From a virus, in the IMG/VR virus record IMGVR_UViG_3300048835_000976, positions 1-35,684 of that record: a stretch of DNA of 35,684 nucleotides; one strand, given 5' to 3'. Made by a program: the position numbers and the translations under genes. This document shows, piece by piece, positions 1-6,178 of the stretch. The notes beneath the pieces are model-generated. The model was not told the DNA's origin, did no database searches, and was given only the letters and a program-made list of their open reading frames with translations. Position 1 is the first letter of the stretch; each line of letters starts with the position of its first letter.

Positions 1-354
1 CTCCTCGATGATTCCGCAATGGACCACGAAGCCCGTGAGATAAGGCAGCCCGCGCGGGATGCCGTAGTTCCTGCTGGTATGGCGATCAATCGTCCACGCC
101 ATCCACTTGCGCGTGGCGGCGTCGATCGCGTCTGGCAGGCTGCGGCTGTCGTCGAAAGCATCCAAAACGCTGTCGGCGTAGTGGCGGCCAAATCGGCTGT
201 CGAGGAACGCGCGCACGGTGTCGAGCGACTCGCCTGTGGCCTTGGCGACGGCGGTCATCGCCAATGGCCATGCGGCCTCGGCGTGCTCGTTCAGCGTGCC
301 GTACAGGCCCCAGCCTTCGTTGCGGCTGGCGGGGATTTTGGCGGTCTGGGTCAT
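1..354 (-). CDS. Conserved accessory protein, C-terminus cut by window edge
   Basis: The reading frame is open from an ATG at 354 to base 1 (118 codons) and runs out of the window, so the C-terminus is missing. The start is chosen because GGAG lies just upstream and the 33-bp repeat at 391-423 precedes it. The protein begins MTQTAKIPASRNEGWGLYGT and contains a segment rich in Trp and Ala (EAAWPLAM) followed by a predicted helical middle with FLDSRFGRHYADSVLDAF. I do not know an experimentally defined function. From memory similar short proteins occur in proteobacterial mobile elements, which is inference. It is the most downstream visible member of a minus-strand run of small accessory genes. 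Two longer ORFs in other frames over the same bases have Arg-rich, shadow-like composition. Confidence 0.72.
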   Translation of the reverse strand, partial: MTQTAKIPASRNEGWGLYGTLNEHAEAAWPLAMTAVAKATGESLDTVRAFLDSRFGRHYADSVLDAFDDSRSLPDAIDAATRKWMAWTIDRHTSRNYGIPRGLPYLTGFVVHCGIIEE

Positions 355-390
355 GATGGACTCCTTGGCGTTGGCGGGTGGCGACGAGCC

Positions 391-423
391 CATGAACGCG
401 CTGTTCGACCTCAAAGCCAAGCG
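391..423 (-). repeat. 33-bp cassette element, copy 1
   Basis: Read on the minus strand this is CGCTTGGCTT, seven variable bases, then GAACAGCGCGTTCATG. It contains the perfect dyad GAAC-N5-GTTC. It ends 37 bp before the start codon of the partial gene at 354. TTGGCT and GTTCAT are 17 bp apart, a promoter-like geometry although both hexamers are poor matches to the sigma-70 consensus. Promoter or operator function is inferred from position and recurrence. Confidence 0.8.
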
Positions 424-459
424 TTCTGCCGAACAATCTTCGAACAAGTTTGAGCTCGT

Positions 460-672
460 TCAATCGACGATCTCGAAACTCCCCGGGCCGTTACCCTCGG
501 CATCGGACAACAGAATCAGCGTCCGTCGCTGGCCGTTCGGCAGCGTGACGACCAACCCGAAGAACTCCTCGTCGAAGGCGTCTTCGCCGGGGCCGGTTCG
601 GGCCAAGGCGGTGATGGTGCCGCCGACCAAGGGGTGCAGTTGCTGCAGATGAAATTCCACGTTGCTGGTCAT
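460..672 (-). CDS. Small conserved protein of unknown function (70 aa)
   Basis: This 70-residue protein starts MTSNVEFHLQQLHPLVGG and ends in LSDAEGNGPGSFEIVD. A longer upstream extension in the same frame is Arg-rich and is rejected, since it would run into the upstream gene. It is acidic, has no membrane segment, and has alternating hydrophobic stretches (FFGLVVTLP, RRTLILL) suggesting a small beta-rich fold. The start is 11 bp downstream of the stop of the 101-residue gene, so the two probably share one transcript from repeat copy 2. No function is recognised. Confidence 0.7.
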   Translation of the reverse strand: MTSNVEFHLQQLHPLVGGTITALARTGPGEDAFDEEFFGLVVTLPNGQRRTLILLSDAEGNGPGSFEIVD

Positions 673-683
673 GGCTTGGGCCC

Positions 684-989
684 TCAGTCGACGCGGAGGC
701 CAACGTAGCGCCCGTAGGACGATCCGGAAGGGTCGACGTAGAGCGTGGTGCGATTCGGCGCGGTGACCTCGACAACCCGGCGCCCGCTGCCTTCGAGGTA
801 GCCACCCAGTCCCGCCAGCCATTCGCGGTCGGCAAGTGGGGTGCTGGCGAACTCGTCGTACTCGACTTCGGTCAGCGCCTTGCGCGCCTGGATCTCGATG
901 CGATTCGCCAACTCGCCCTGGATGCTCGCGAGCACGTCGTCGAGGTCCTGCGGCTTGCGGACAAATCGGATTTTCAAGTTCTCAATCAT
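684..989 (-). CDS. Accessory protein of unknown function (101 aa)
   Basis: The 101-residue protein begins MIENLKIRFVRKPQDLDDVL and ends SYGRYVGLRVD. GGAG lies about 6 bp upstream of the ATG. It appears soluble, with a helical N-terminal half (LASIQGELANRIEIQARKAL) and a beta-rich C-terminal half. No family is recognised with confidence. It is the first gene after repeat copy 2, with the start 32 bp from the element, and is followed by the 70-residue gene. A 22-codon frame running through the repeat ends in a TGA that overlaps this ATG (ATGA), so translational coupling to a leader peptide is possible but unproven. Confidence 0.7.
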   Translation of the reverse strand: MIENLKIRFVRKPQDLDDVLASIQGELANRIEIQARKALTEVEYDEFASTPLADREWLAGLGGYLEGSGRRVVEVTAPNRTTLYVDPSGSSYGRYVGLRVD

Positions 990-1020
990 GGGGTGCTCCG
1001 GGGTTGTTGTGGTGTTGCGA

Positions 1021-1053
1021 CATGAACGCGCTGTTCGCGTTCGAAGCCAAGCA
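1021..1053 (-). repeat. 33-bp cassette element, copy 2
   Basis: Same architecture as copy 1 with TGCTTGGCTT at its left and GAACAGCGCGTTCATG at its right on the minus strand. It begins one base after the stop codon of the upstream DUF6900-like gene and ends 32 bp before the next ATG at 989. It therefore fills almost the whole intergenic gap, as expected of a compact promoter/leader module. Confidence 0.8.
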
Positions 1054-1054
1054 T

Positions 1055-1258
1055 CTATTGCTTGGAATCACTAACTCGCGCTGCCGTCGCGTTCTTGCGG
1101 CCTTCCGCCATGCCGGCGTCGTAGGCGGCCTGCAGGGCATCACGCACGCACCAGACGCCCACCTCGTGGAAGTCCAGGCTGTCGCGGTGGCGCGTCTCCA
1201 GGGTGTCGATGGAAAGATGCGTCTGGGCGATGCGGGTGAAGAGGTCGTTGGTGGTCAT
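1055..1258 (-). CDS. DUF6900-like small protein (67 aa)
   Basis: This 67-residue protein starts MTTNDLFTRIAQTHLSIDTL and continues with ETRHRDSLDFHEVGVW and a helical AA-rich tail. The pattern 'ia..hL.i.TLetR..DsLDFH.v.vw...aL..Ay.aG' is what I associate with DUF6900, a family of short accessory proteins of unknown function; the assignment is from memory. The upstream spacer carries GGAAC and repeat copy 3 at 32 bp. A frame through that repeat stops with a TGA overlapping this ATG. No catalytic motif or membrane segment is visible. Confidence 0.75.
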   Translation of the reverse strand: MTTNDLFTRIAQTHLSIDTLETRHRDSLDFHEVGVWCVRDALQAAYDAGMAEGRKNATAARVSDSKQ

Positions 1259-1289
1259 GGCGGGGTTCCGAGTGATGGGGTAACGACCC

Positions 1290-1322
1290 CATGAACGCGC
1301 TGTTCAATCGGAAAGCCAAGCG
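1290..1322 (-). repeat. 33-bp cassette element, copy 3
   Basis: Minus-strand CGCTTGGCTT, seven variable bases, GAACAGCGCGTTCATG. It is located between the DUF3489 gene (stop at 1349) and the DUF6900-like gene (start at 1258), with the dyad GAAC-N5-GTTC intact. Function is inferred as for the other copies. Confidence 0.8.
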
Positions 1323-1348
1323 TTTTCGCCCGGCTTCCCGATGCTGAT

Positions 1349-1939
1349 TCAGGCGGCGCGGTAGACCCGTTCTGCGCCCGTGGCCTTCTCGGAAGTCAAG
1401 GTCATGCCGAGCTTCTTCTTGAAGGCGCCGGCAAAGGTCCCGCGCACCGTGTGCTGTTGCCAGCCGGTGGCTTCGCAGATCTGGCGGATGGTCGCGCCCT
1501 CGGGACGTCGGAGCATTCGGATGACTTCCGCCTGCTTGCTGTTCTCGCGCGTGCGCGGCGTCGTGGCCGGGGTCGTGAAGGACGCCTCGGCGGTGGCAAC
1601 TTCGCCTTCGAGGCCGACGTGGTCGGGCTCAGGATGGGCTTCCGGCGCGTCCGTGCTTTCGGCGGCCGCGATGATTGCATCCAGCTTGGCTTCGAAGCTG
1701 GAAATCCGCCGCGCGTTGGCACGTGGACGCGGCGCGCCCAGTGCGTCGTAGCCTTCGGCGGCCACGCACCAACCCTCGCCGTTGGGCGTGATCAGTGCGC
1801 GATTGAAGAGGCCGTCGAGCACCTTGCTGCGCGCGCCACCCTTGATGTTGTCGGGGAATCGTTCGATGCGGCCGTCGGTGTGCTCGATGGCTGCGGCCAG
1901 GATGAAGTGTTGGGCGGGAGTCAGTGGATTCGTGTTCAT
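1349..1939 (-). CDS. DUF3489 protein with C-terminal winged-helix-like domain
   Basis: This is a 196-residue protein. Residues about 1-80 form an N-terminal region (LTPAQHFILAAAIEHTDGRI). An Ala/Pro/Thr/Glu-rich linker follows, and residues about 130-195 match the DUF3489 pattern: TRENSKQAEVIRMLRRPEGA, then TIRQICEATGWQQHTVRG, then GAFKKKLGMTLTSEK and RVYR. The C-terminal part looks like a helix-turn-helix, so DNA binding is plausible. The family's biochemical role is not known to me. The ATG at 1939 has GGAG about 8 bp upstream, and repeat copy 4 lies 36 bp upstream. It is the only member of the left-end cluster with a plausible regulator fold, so it could act on the repeats; that is speculation. 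Confidence 0.85.
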   Translation of the reverse strand: MNTNPLTPAQHFILAAAIEHTDGRIERFPDNIKGGARSKVLDGLFNRALITPNGEGWCVAAEGYDALGAPRPRANARRISSFEAKLDAIIAAAESTDAPEAHPEPDHVGLEGEVATAEASFTTPATTPRTRENSKQAEVIRMLRRPEGATIRQICEATGWQQHTVRGTFAGAFKKKLGMTLTSEKATGAERVYRAA

Positions 1940-1974
1940 GGTGTTGCTCCGTGGTTGGGTCGGGTGTGGTGCGT

Positions 1975-2007
1975 GATGAACGCGCTGTTCGTACGTGAAG
2001 CCAAGCG
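1975..2007 (-). repeat. 33-bp cassette element, copy 4
   Basis: Minus-strand CGCTTGGCTT, seven variable bases, GAACAGCGCGTTCATC. It is the only copy ending in C. The leader between this copy and the DUF3489 ATG resembles the leader after copy 5 (both contain CCACGGAGCA just before the start), so similarity extends beyond the 33 bp. Confidence 0.8.
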
Positions 2008-2054
2008 CAATCTGATGGCCAGACCGCGCGGGAGGACCCGCCCGGCGGCGACGC

Positions 2055-2315
2055 TCAGTTCTCGTCGTCCTCGGCGTCTTTGATCTCGTCGATGGTGTCC
2101 TCCAGGCTCACCATCGATTTGCCGAGGTAGCCGTGGTTGTTGCTGATGGCGGTGATGACCTGCGCGATCCAGTAGGACTCGGCGCGCATCAGCGCCCCCT
2201 GGTATTCGTTGTTGCGCAGGAGTGCGCGGGCCTGCTCGACCAACTCCAGGATCTGGGACTGGATCTCGCCGAGTTCGTCGACGACCTCCTGGCGGTCGCG
2301 GGTTGTCGTGTTCAT
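2055..2315 (-). CDS. Acidic helical protein of unknown function (86 aa)
   Basis: The chosen ATG at 2315 gives 86 residues starting MNTTTRDRQEVVDELGEI, with GGAG 9 bp upstream. An in-frame upstream extension would run through the repeat and is rejected. The protein is almost entirely helical: heptad-like Leu/Ile positions in the first 40 residues, then a central segment (ALMRAESYWIAQVITAISN) and an acidic tail (DTIDEIKDAEDDEN). It has no membrane segment or known domain. It is the first gene of the minus-strand cluster and is divergent from the terminase genes. Confidence 0.72.
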   Translation of the reverse strand: MNTTTRDRQEVVDELGEIQSQILELVEQARALLRNNEYQGALMRAESYWIAQVITAISNNHGYLGKSMVSLEDTIDEIKDAEDDEN

Positions 2316-2357
2316 GGTGGTGCTCCGTGGTGGGGTGGATGTGCTTGCTGCCGGACA

Positions 2358-2390
2358 CATGAACACGCTGTTCCGCGGTGAAGCCAAGCG
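2358..2390 (-). repeat. 33-bp cassette element, copy 5
   Basis: Minus-strand CGCTTGGCTT, seven variable bases, GAACAGCGTGTTCATG. One C-to-T change falls in the centre of the dyad, leaving both GAAC and GTTC arms intact. It lies 43 bp upstream of the 86-residue gene and is the outermost copy, in the divergent region facing the terminase operon. Confidence 0.8.
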
Positions 2391-2470
2391 CGTTTTGCTT
2401 AGGAATTGCGGCTTCAGATGCCTTCAGCGCGGCGATGCCCACCAACTGTTTGTCGTGATTGAAAAGGCCG
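2391..2470. other. Divergent intergenic region, accessory cluster versus late operon
   Basis: About 80 bp separate repeat copy 5 from the terminase small-subunit start. It should hold the promoter for the plus-strand late operon unless that operon is read from outside the window. I see no convincing sigma-70 hexamer pair on the plus strand and no long palindrome. Confidence 0.4.
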
Positions 2471-3007
2471 ATGGGACTGTCGATTCGCGCCTACGCGCGC
2501 CACCGTGGCGTGTCAGATGCCGCGGTTCGCAAAGCCATCGCTGCGGGGCGCATCACGCCAGAGGCCGACGGCACGCTCGACGCCGCGCGCGCCGATGCGC
2601 AGTGGTCGCGCAACACCGAGGCGCCGCGCGTGGGCACGCGCGCACAGGCCGCACGTGCGCCCGTACCGGCCGACAGCGCGCCGACTGGCGATGCCACTGC
2701 CACGCTGCCGACCGGTGGCGCGTCGTTGCTGCAGGCGCGCACGGTCAACGAGGTGGTCAAGGCACAGACGAACAAGGTGCGACTGGCTCGGCTCAAGGGC
2801 GAGTTGGTCGACCGCAATCAGGCCATCGCGCACGTGTTCAAACTGGCGCGTACCGAGCGCGATGCGTGGCTGAACTGGCCCGCGCGCATCTCGGCGCAGA
2901 TGGCGGCTCGGCTCGGCGTTGATCCGCACACCTTGCACGTCGCCCTTGAGGCGGCCGTGCGCGACCACCTGCAGGAGCTGGGCGAGCTGCGCCCGCGCGT
3001 CGAATGA
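2471..3007 (+). CDS. Phage terminase small subunit
   Basis: Small terminase recognises the packaging site on phage DNA and recruits the large subunit. The N-terminus (IRAYARHRGVSDAAVRKAIA) is a MerR/Nu1-like helix-turn-helix of the type found in lambda gpNu1-class small terminases. An Ala/Pro-rich linker (about residues 45-85) follows, then a helical C-terminal half (TNKVRLARLKGELVDR, DAWLNWPARISAQMAARLG). I chose ATG 2471, with AAAAGG just upstream; a TTG at 2459 in the same frame is an alternative adding four residues. Its stop overlaps the large-subunit start by four bases (ATGA), so the two are translationally coupled. Confidence 0.85.
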   Translation: MGLSIRAYARHRGVSDAAVRKAIAAGRITPEADGTLDAARADAQWSRNTEAPRVGTRAQAARAPVPADSAPTGDATATLPTGGASLLQARTVNEVVKAQTNKVRLARLKGELVDRNQAIAHVFKLARTERDAWLNWPARISAQMAARLGVDPHTLHVALEAAVRDHLQELGELRPRVE

Positions 3008-4962
3008 GCGACTCGGTCTACGACGGCGCGGCGGAACTCGAACGCGCGTGGCGCGAAGGCATGCTGCCCGATCCCTTGCTCTCGGTATCGGAGTGGTCGG
3101 ATCGACACCGGATGCTGTCGAGCAAGGCCTCTGCAGAACCCGGGCGCTGGCGCACCAGCCGCACGCCGTACCTGAAAGCCATCATGGATTGCCTGTCGCC
3201 GACCTCAGCGGTCGAGCGGGTGGTGTTCATGAAGGCGGCCCAGTTGGGCGCCACCGAGATGGGCTCGAACTGGATCGGCTACGTGATCCACCACGCGCCG
3301 GGACCGATGATGGCGGTGTGGCCGACCGTCGAGATGGCCAAGCGCAACTCCAAGCAGCGCATCGATCCGCTGATCGAGGAGTCGGGTGTGCTGGCCGAGT
3401 TGATCGCCCCAGCGCGCTCGCGCGACTCGGGCAACACGATCCTGGCCAAGGAGTTCCGCGGCGGCGTGCTGGTCATGACCGGCGCCAACAGCGCGGTGGG
3501 ACTGCGCTCGATGCCGGTGCGGTACCTGTTCCTGGACGAGGTCGACGGCTATCCCTTGGACGTCGAGGGTGAAGGCGATGCGATCTCGCTGGCCGAAGCG
3601 CGCACGCGCACGTTCGCCCGCCGCAAGATCTTCATCGTCTCGACCCCGACCATTGCCGGGGCCTCGGCCATTGAACGGGAGTACGAGGCCAGTGACCAGC
3701 GCCGCTACTTCGTGCCCTGTCCGCACTGCTCGCACCGGCAATGGCTGCGCTTCGAACAACTGCGCTGGGACAAGGGTGCGCCGGAGACCTCCGCGTACAT
3801 CTGCGAGTCCTGCGACACCGCCATTGCCGAGCACCACAAGACCTGGATGCTCGAACATGGCGAGTGGCGCGCGATGTCGGAGGTTCCAGCCAAGACTGCG
3901 GGCTTCCATCTGTCATCGCTCTACAGCCCGGTCGGCTGGCGCGCCTGGCGCGACATTGCTGCCGCGTGGGAAGCCGCGGTCAGCAAGGAGTCTGGATCGG
4001 CATCCGCGATCAAGACCTTCAAGAACACGGAACTGGGAGAAGCCTGGGTCGAGGAAGGCGATGCGCCCGACTGGCAGCGCCTTGTTGAACGTCGAGAGGA
4101 CTACCGCATCGGTACCGTACCGCTCGGTGGCCTGCTCCTGGTGGGCGGAGCCGACGTCCAGAAAGACCGCATCGAAGCGTCGATCTGGGCCTACGGACCT
4201 GGCAAGGAATGCTGGCTGATCGAGCATCGCGTGATGATGGGAGAGACCCATCACGATGCGGTGTGGACGCAACTCGCCGACCTGATCGACGAGCGCTGGA
4301 CCCACGAGAGCGGCGCCGAGCTTCCGCTGGCGCGCTTCGCCATCGACTCGGGCTTTGCCACCCAGCAGGTCTACGCCTTCGTCCGTGCCCGCAAGGACCC
4401 GCGACTGATGGCAGTCAAGGGCGTAGCTCGGGGCGCCGCCTTGATCGGCACGCCGACCGCGGTCGATATCAGCGTCGGTGGCAAGAAGCTCAAGCGCGGC
4501 ATCAAGGTGTATGCGGTGGCCACCGGCATCGCCAAGCTCGAGATCACGACGTGTCTGAAGAAGACCGTCGAGACCGACGCGCAGGGCGACGTAGCGTATC
4601 CGTCCGGCTATATCCATTTGCCCAAAGTCGACGCTGAGTTCGTCCAGCAACTCTGTGCCGAGCAGCTGGTCACGCGGCGCGACCGTAACGGCTTTGCGGT
4701 CCGCGAGTGGCAGAAGCTGCGCGAACGCAACGAGGCGCTGGACTGCCTCGTGTACGCGCGCGCAGCCGCCGCCGCGGCGGGCCTGGATCGCTTCGAAGAA
4801 CGCCACTGGATCGAACTGCAGCGCCAATTGGGCGTTCCGGATCGCGCCCCTGAATCGTCATCCACCGAACTCCCGGTCGCCGATCTGGCCGACCGGGCCG
4901 CTGCCGCCACGAAGCGATCGGGCCGACGCCTGATTCGCAGTCGCTGGCTGGGCGGAAGCTGA
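3004..4962 (+). CDS. Phage terminase large subunit, GpA family
   Basis: This is the ATP-driven packaging motor and DNA-cutting subunit. At 652 residues it is close to lambda gpA (641). Residues 77-85 (KAAQLGATE) occupy the Walker A-like position and residues 175-179 (LFLDE) the Walker B. A four-Cys zinc-ribbon-like element is formed by C239/C242 (CPHC) and C267/C270 (CESC). The C-terminal nuclease half contains conserved acidic positions such as D384 (VGGADVQKDR) and D448 (FAIDSG), and ends with the typical Asn/Glu-Ala-Leu-Asp segment NEALDCLVYARA. Family: phage terminase GpA (PF05876 type). No frame disruption is seen. This type usually cuts at cohesive-end sites, so a cos site would be expected near the terminase genes, but I could not identify one. 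Confidence 0.96.
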   Translation: MSDSVYDGAAELERAWREGMLPDPLLSVSEWSDRHRMLSSKASAEPGRWRTSRTPYLKAIMDCLSPTSAVERVVFMKAAQLGATEMGSNWIGYVIHHAPGPMMAVWPTVEMAKRNSKQRIDPLIEESGVLAELIAPARSRDSGNTILAKEFRGGVLVMTGANSAVGLRSMPVRYLFLDEVDGYPLDVEGEGDAISLAEARTRTFARRKIFIVSTPTIAGASAIEREYEASDQRRYFVPCPHCSHRQWLRFEQLRWDKGAPETSAYICESCDTAIAEHHKTWMLEHGEWRAMSEVPAKTAGFHLSSLYSPVGWRAWRDIAAAWEAAVSKESGSASAIKTFKNTELGEAWVEEGDAPDWQRLVERREDYRIGTVPLGGLLLVGGADVQKDRIEASIWAYGPGKECWLIEHRVMMGETHHDAVWTQLADLIDERWTHESGAELPLARFAIDSGFATQQVYAFVRARKDPRLMAVKGVARGAALIGTPTAVDISVGGKKLKRGIKVYAVATGIAKLEITTCLKKTVETDAQGDVAYPSGYIHLPKVDAEFVQQLCAEQLVTRRDRNGFAVREWQKLRERNEALDCLVYARAAAAAAGLDRFEERHWIELQRQLGVPDRAPESSSTELPVADLADRAAAATKRSGRRLIRSRWLGGS

Positions 4963-5002
4963 GCCAGATCGTCAATCCCACACCACAGGACTACCAACAC
5001 CC

Positions 5003-5509
5003 ATGTCGCTCGTCTCCCGTATCGAATCCCTGATTCTCCGACTCGCCGCCGAGTTCAAGGCCATCCGCCGCGATCTTGGCAGCCCCACCGAACTCACCAC
5101 GCGCGACCAGTCGAACCTGGTGGCCGCGATCAACGAAGTCCGCGCGCTGATTGATGTCACGCCGGGTTTGAACATCATCGACGACGAGAATCCGAACGCC
5201 GTCAGCACCACCTTCTCCGCGTCCGGCATCGTCCGTCGCCTCGACCAGCTCAAGGCTGACATCCTGGGCGGCGCCGACGGCGCGTTCGACACGCTGAAGG
5301 AACTCCAGGACGCGCTGGCCGGAGACGCCTCGGGCATTGCTGCGCTGACCCGTGCGCTGGAGTCGCGTGTGCGCCATGACGAGCCGCAGGACCTGACCGT
5401 TGATTCCCAGGCGCAGGCCCGCCAGAACATCGGCGCGGTCTCCGCCGAGGCGGTCGGCGACACCGAGGTCGACTTCGTCGTCGTGTTCCGCGACGCGCTG
5501 GCGGCCTGA
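5003..5509 (+). CDS. Fibre-like virion protein (168 aa), probable head or tail fibre
   Basis: The 168-residue protein starts MSLVSRIESLILRLAAEF, a short amphipathic coiled-coil-like anchor. It continues with motifs typical of phage fibre proteins: NLVAAINEVRALID, FDTLKELQDALAGD and the C-terminal QARQNIGAVSAEAVGD followed by FVVVFRDAL. Such 'NiGa' motifs recur in tail or head fibres of many siphoviruses. Its site between terminase and the gpW head-joining gene suggests a capsid-associated fibre rather than a tail fibre, which is inference from gene order. Its N-terminus resembles that of the next gene product, implying a shared attachment mode. No enzymatic motif is present. Confidence 0.68.
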   Translation: MSLVSRIESLILRLAAEFKAIRRDLGSPTELTTRDQSNLVAAINEVRALIDVTPGLNIIDDENPNAVSTTFSASGIVRRLDQLKADILGGADGAFDTLKELQDALAGDASGIAALTRALESRVRHDEPQDLTVDSQAQARQNIGAVSAEAVGDTEVDFVVVFRDALAA

Positions 5510-5513
5510 GCCA

Positions 5514-5957
5514 ATGAGCCTCGTTCGCAACATCGCGAGTCTGGCAACGCGGATTGCGCTCGAGCTCAAGGCTGCTCGCCAGCGGATCGGCGCTCTCGAA
5601 GGGCGCCTTCCGCCGGGTGAGACCGTGGTCACGCCGGGACATCCCGGCGTGGCCAAGGCCTGGGCCTGTTTCGCCACGCAAGCGCAGGTCGCTGTGCTTC
5701 GATCCGGCTTCAACATCGCACGGGTCGAACGCCAGGGCGTCGGTCGCTATAGGGTGCATTTCCAGGCGGAAATACCCAACGCGGACTACTGCTGGCAGGC
5801 ATTCGCGCGTAACAGCGGGCAACAGACGTCGATCAAGCTGGCCATTGCCCGAGTACGTGGCGACGCCAAGACGGCGCAATCGCTCGAACTGTCGGTGGTC
5901 ACGACCAGCGGCACGCCGGTGGATTCGGCGGAAGTGAATGTCGTGGTGTACGCCTGA
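5514..5957 (+). CDS. Second fibre-like virion protein (147 aa)
   Basis: The ATG at 5514 follows the previous stop by four bases and gives 147 residues. The first 25 residues (MSLVRNIASLATRIALELKA) match the anchor of the preceding protein. The rest (AKAWACFATQAQVAVLRSGF, VERQGVGRYRVHFQAEIPNA, SAEVNVVVYA) is a beta-rich domain of the kind found at tips of phage fibres. I infer a short fibre or spike with a common N-terminal docking helix. Its stop overlaps the gpW start by one base (TGATG). Host-binding function is possible but not shown by the sequence. An upstream in-frame start would overlap the previous gene heavily and has an Arg-rich shadow composition, so it is rejected. Confidence 0.7.
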   Translation: MSLVRNIASLATRIALELKAARQRIGALEGRLPPGETVVTPGHPGVAKAWACFATQAQVAVLRSGFNIARVERQGVGRYRVHFQAEIPNADYCWQAFARNSGQQTSIKLAIARVRGDAKTAQSLELSVVTTSGTPVDSAEVNVVVYA

Positions 5958-6178
5958 TGGCCTACACCGAAGCCCACCTCGCCGCGCTTGAGCAGGCCCT
6001 CGCGCGCGGCGAGAGTCGCGTGCGCTTCGAGGACAAGGTGGTCGAGTACCGCTCGGTCGAGGAGCTCAAGGCGGCTATCCGCGAGGTCAAACGCGGCCTG
6101 TTTGAGCAGGCGCGCGACAGCGGGCTGTGGCCGGGCGCACCGCGCCAGATCCGCGTGACAACCAACAAGGGGTTGTGA
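5957..6178 (+). CDS. gpW-like head-tail joining protein
   Basis: This 73-residue protein starts MAYTEAHLAALEQALARG, continues VRFEDKVVEYRSVEELK, and ends with a basic RQIRVTTNKGL. Size and pattern (N-terminal helix, short beta hairpin around VRF-x4-VEYRS, second helix, basic tail) match the lambda gpW family, which completes the head connector beneath the portal. It lies directly before the portal gene and overlaps it by one base (TGATG), as in lambda-like head modules. Confidence 0.9.
   Translation: MAYTEAHLAALEQALARGESRVRFEDKVVEYRSVEELKAAIREVKRGLFEQARDSGLWPGAPRQIRVTTNKGL

Noticed and set aside
19-463. Two ORFs (both strands) overlapping the partial gene at the left edge
   Set aside because: The frame starting at 354 on the minus strand gives a normal amino acid mix and follows a ribosome binding site; the other two are Arg/Val-rich shadows.
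391-2390. The five 33-bp elements as a CRISPR array
   Set aside because: Spacing is 269-685 bp and filled with genes; no short uniform spacers or cas genes.
391-2390. GAAC-N5-GTTC dyads as LexA boxes
   Set aside because: The Gram-positive-type LexA box has a four-base centre, and the dyad here is only part of a longer fixed element; nothing specific links it to the SOS response.
3913-4827. 304-codon antisense frame inside the large terminase gene
   Set aside because: It lies within a conserved terminase with intact motifs, has no recognisable protein pattern and no plausible ribosome binding site.
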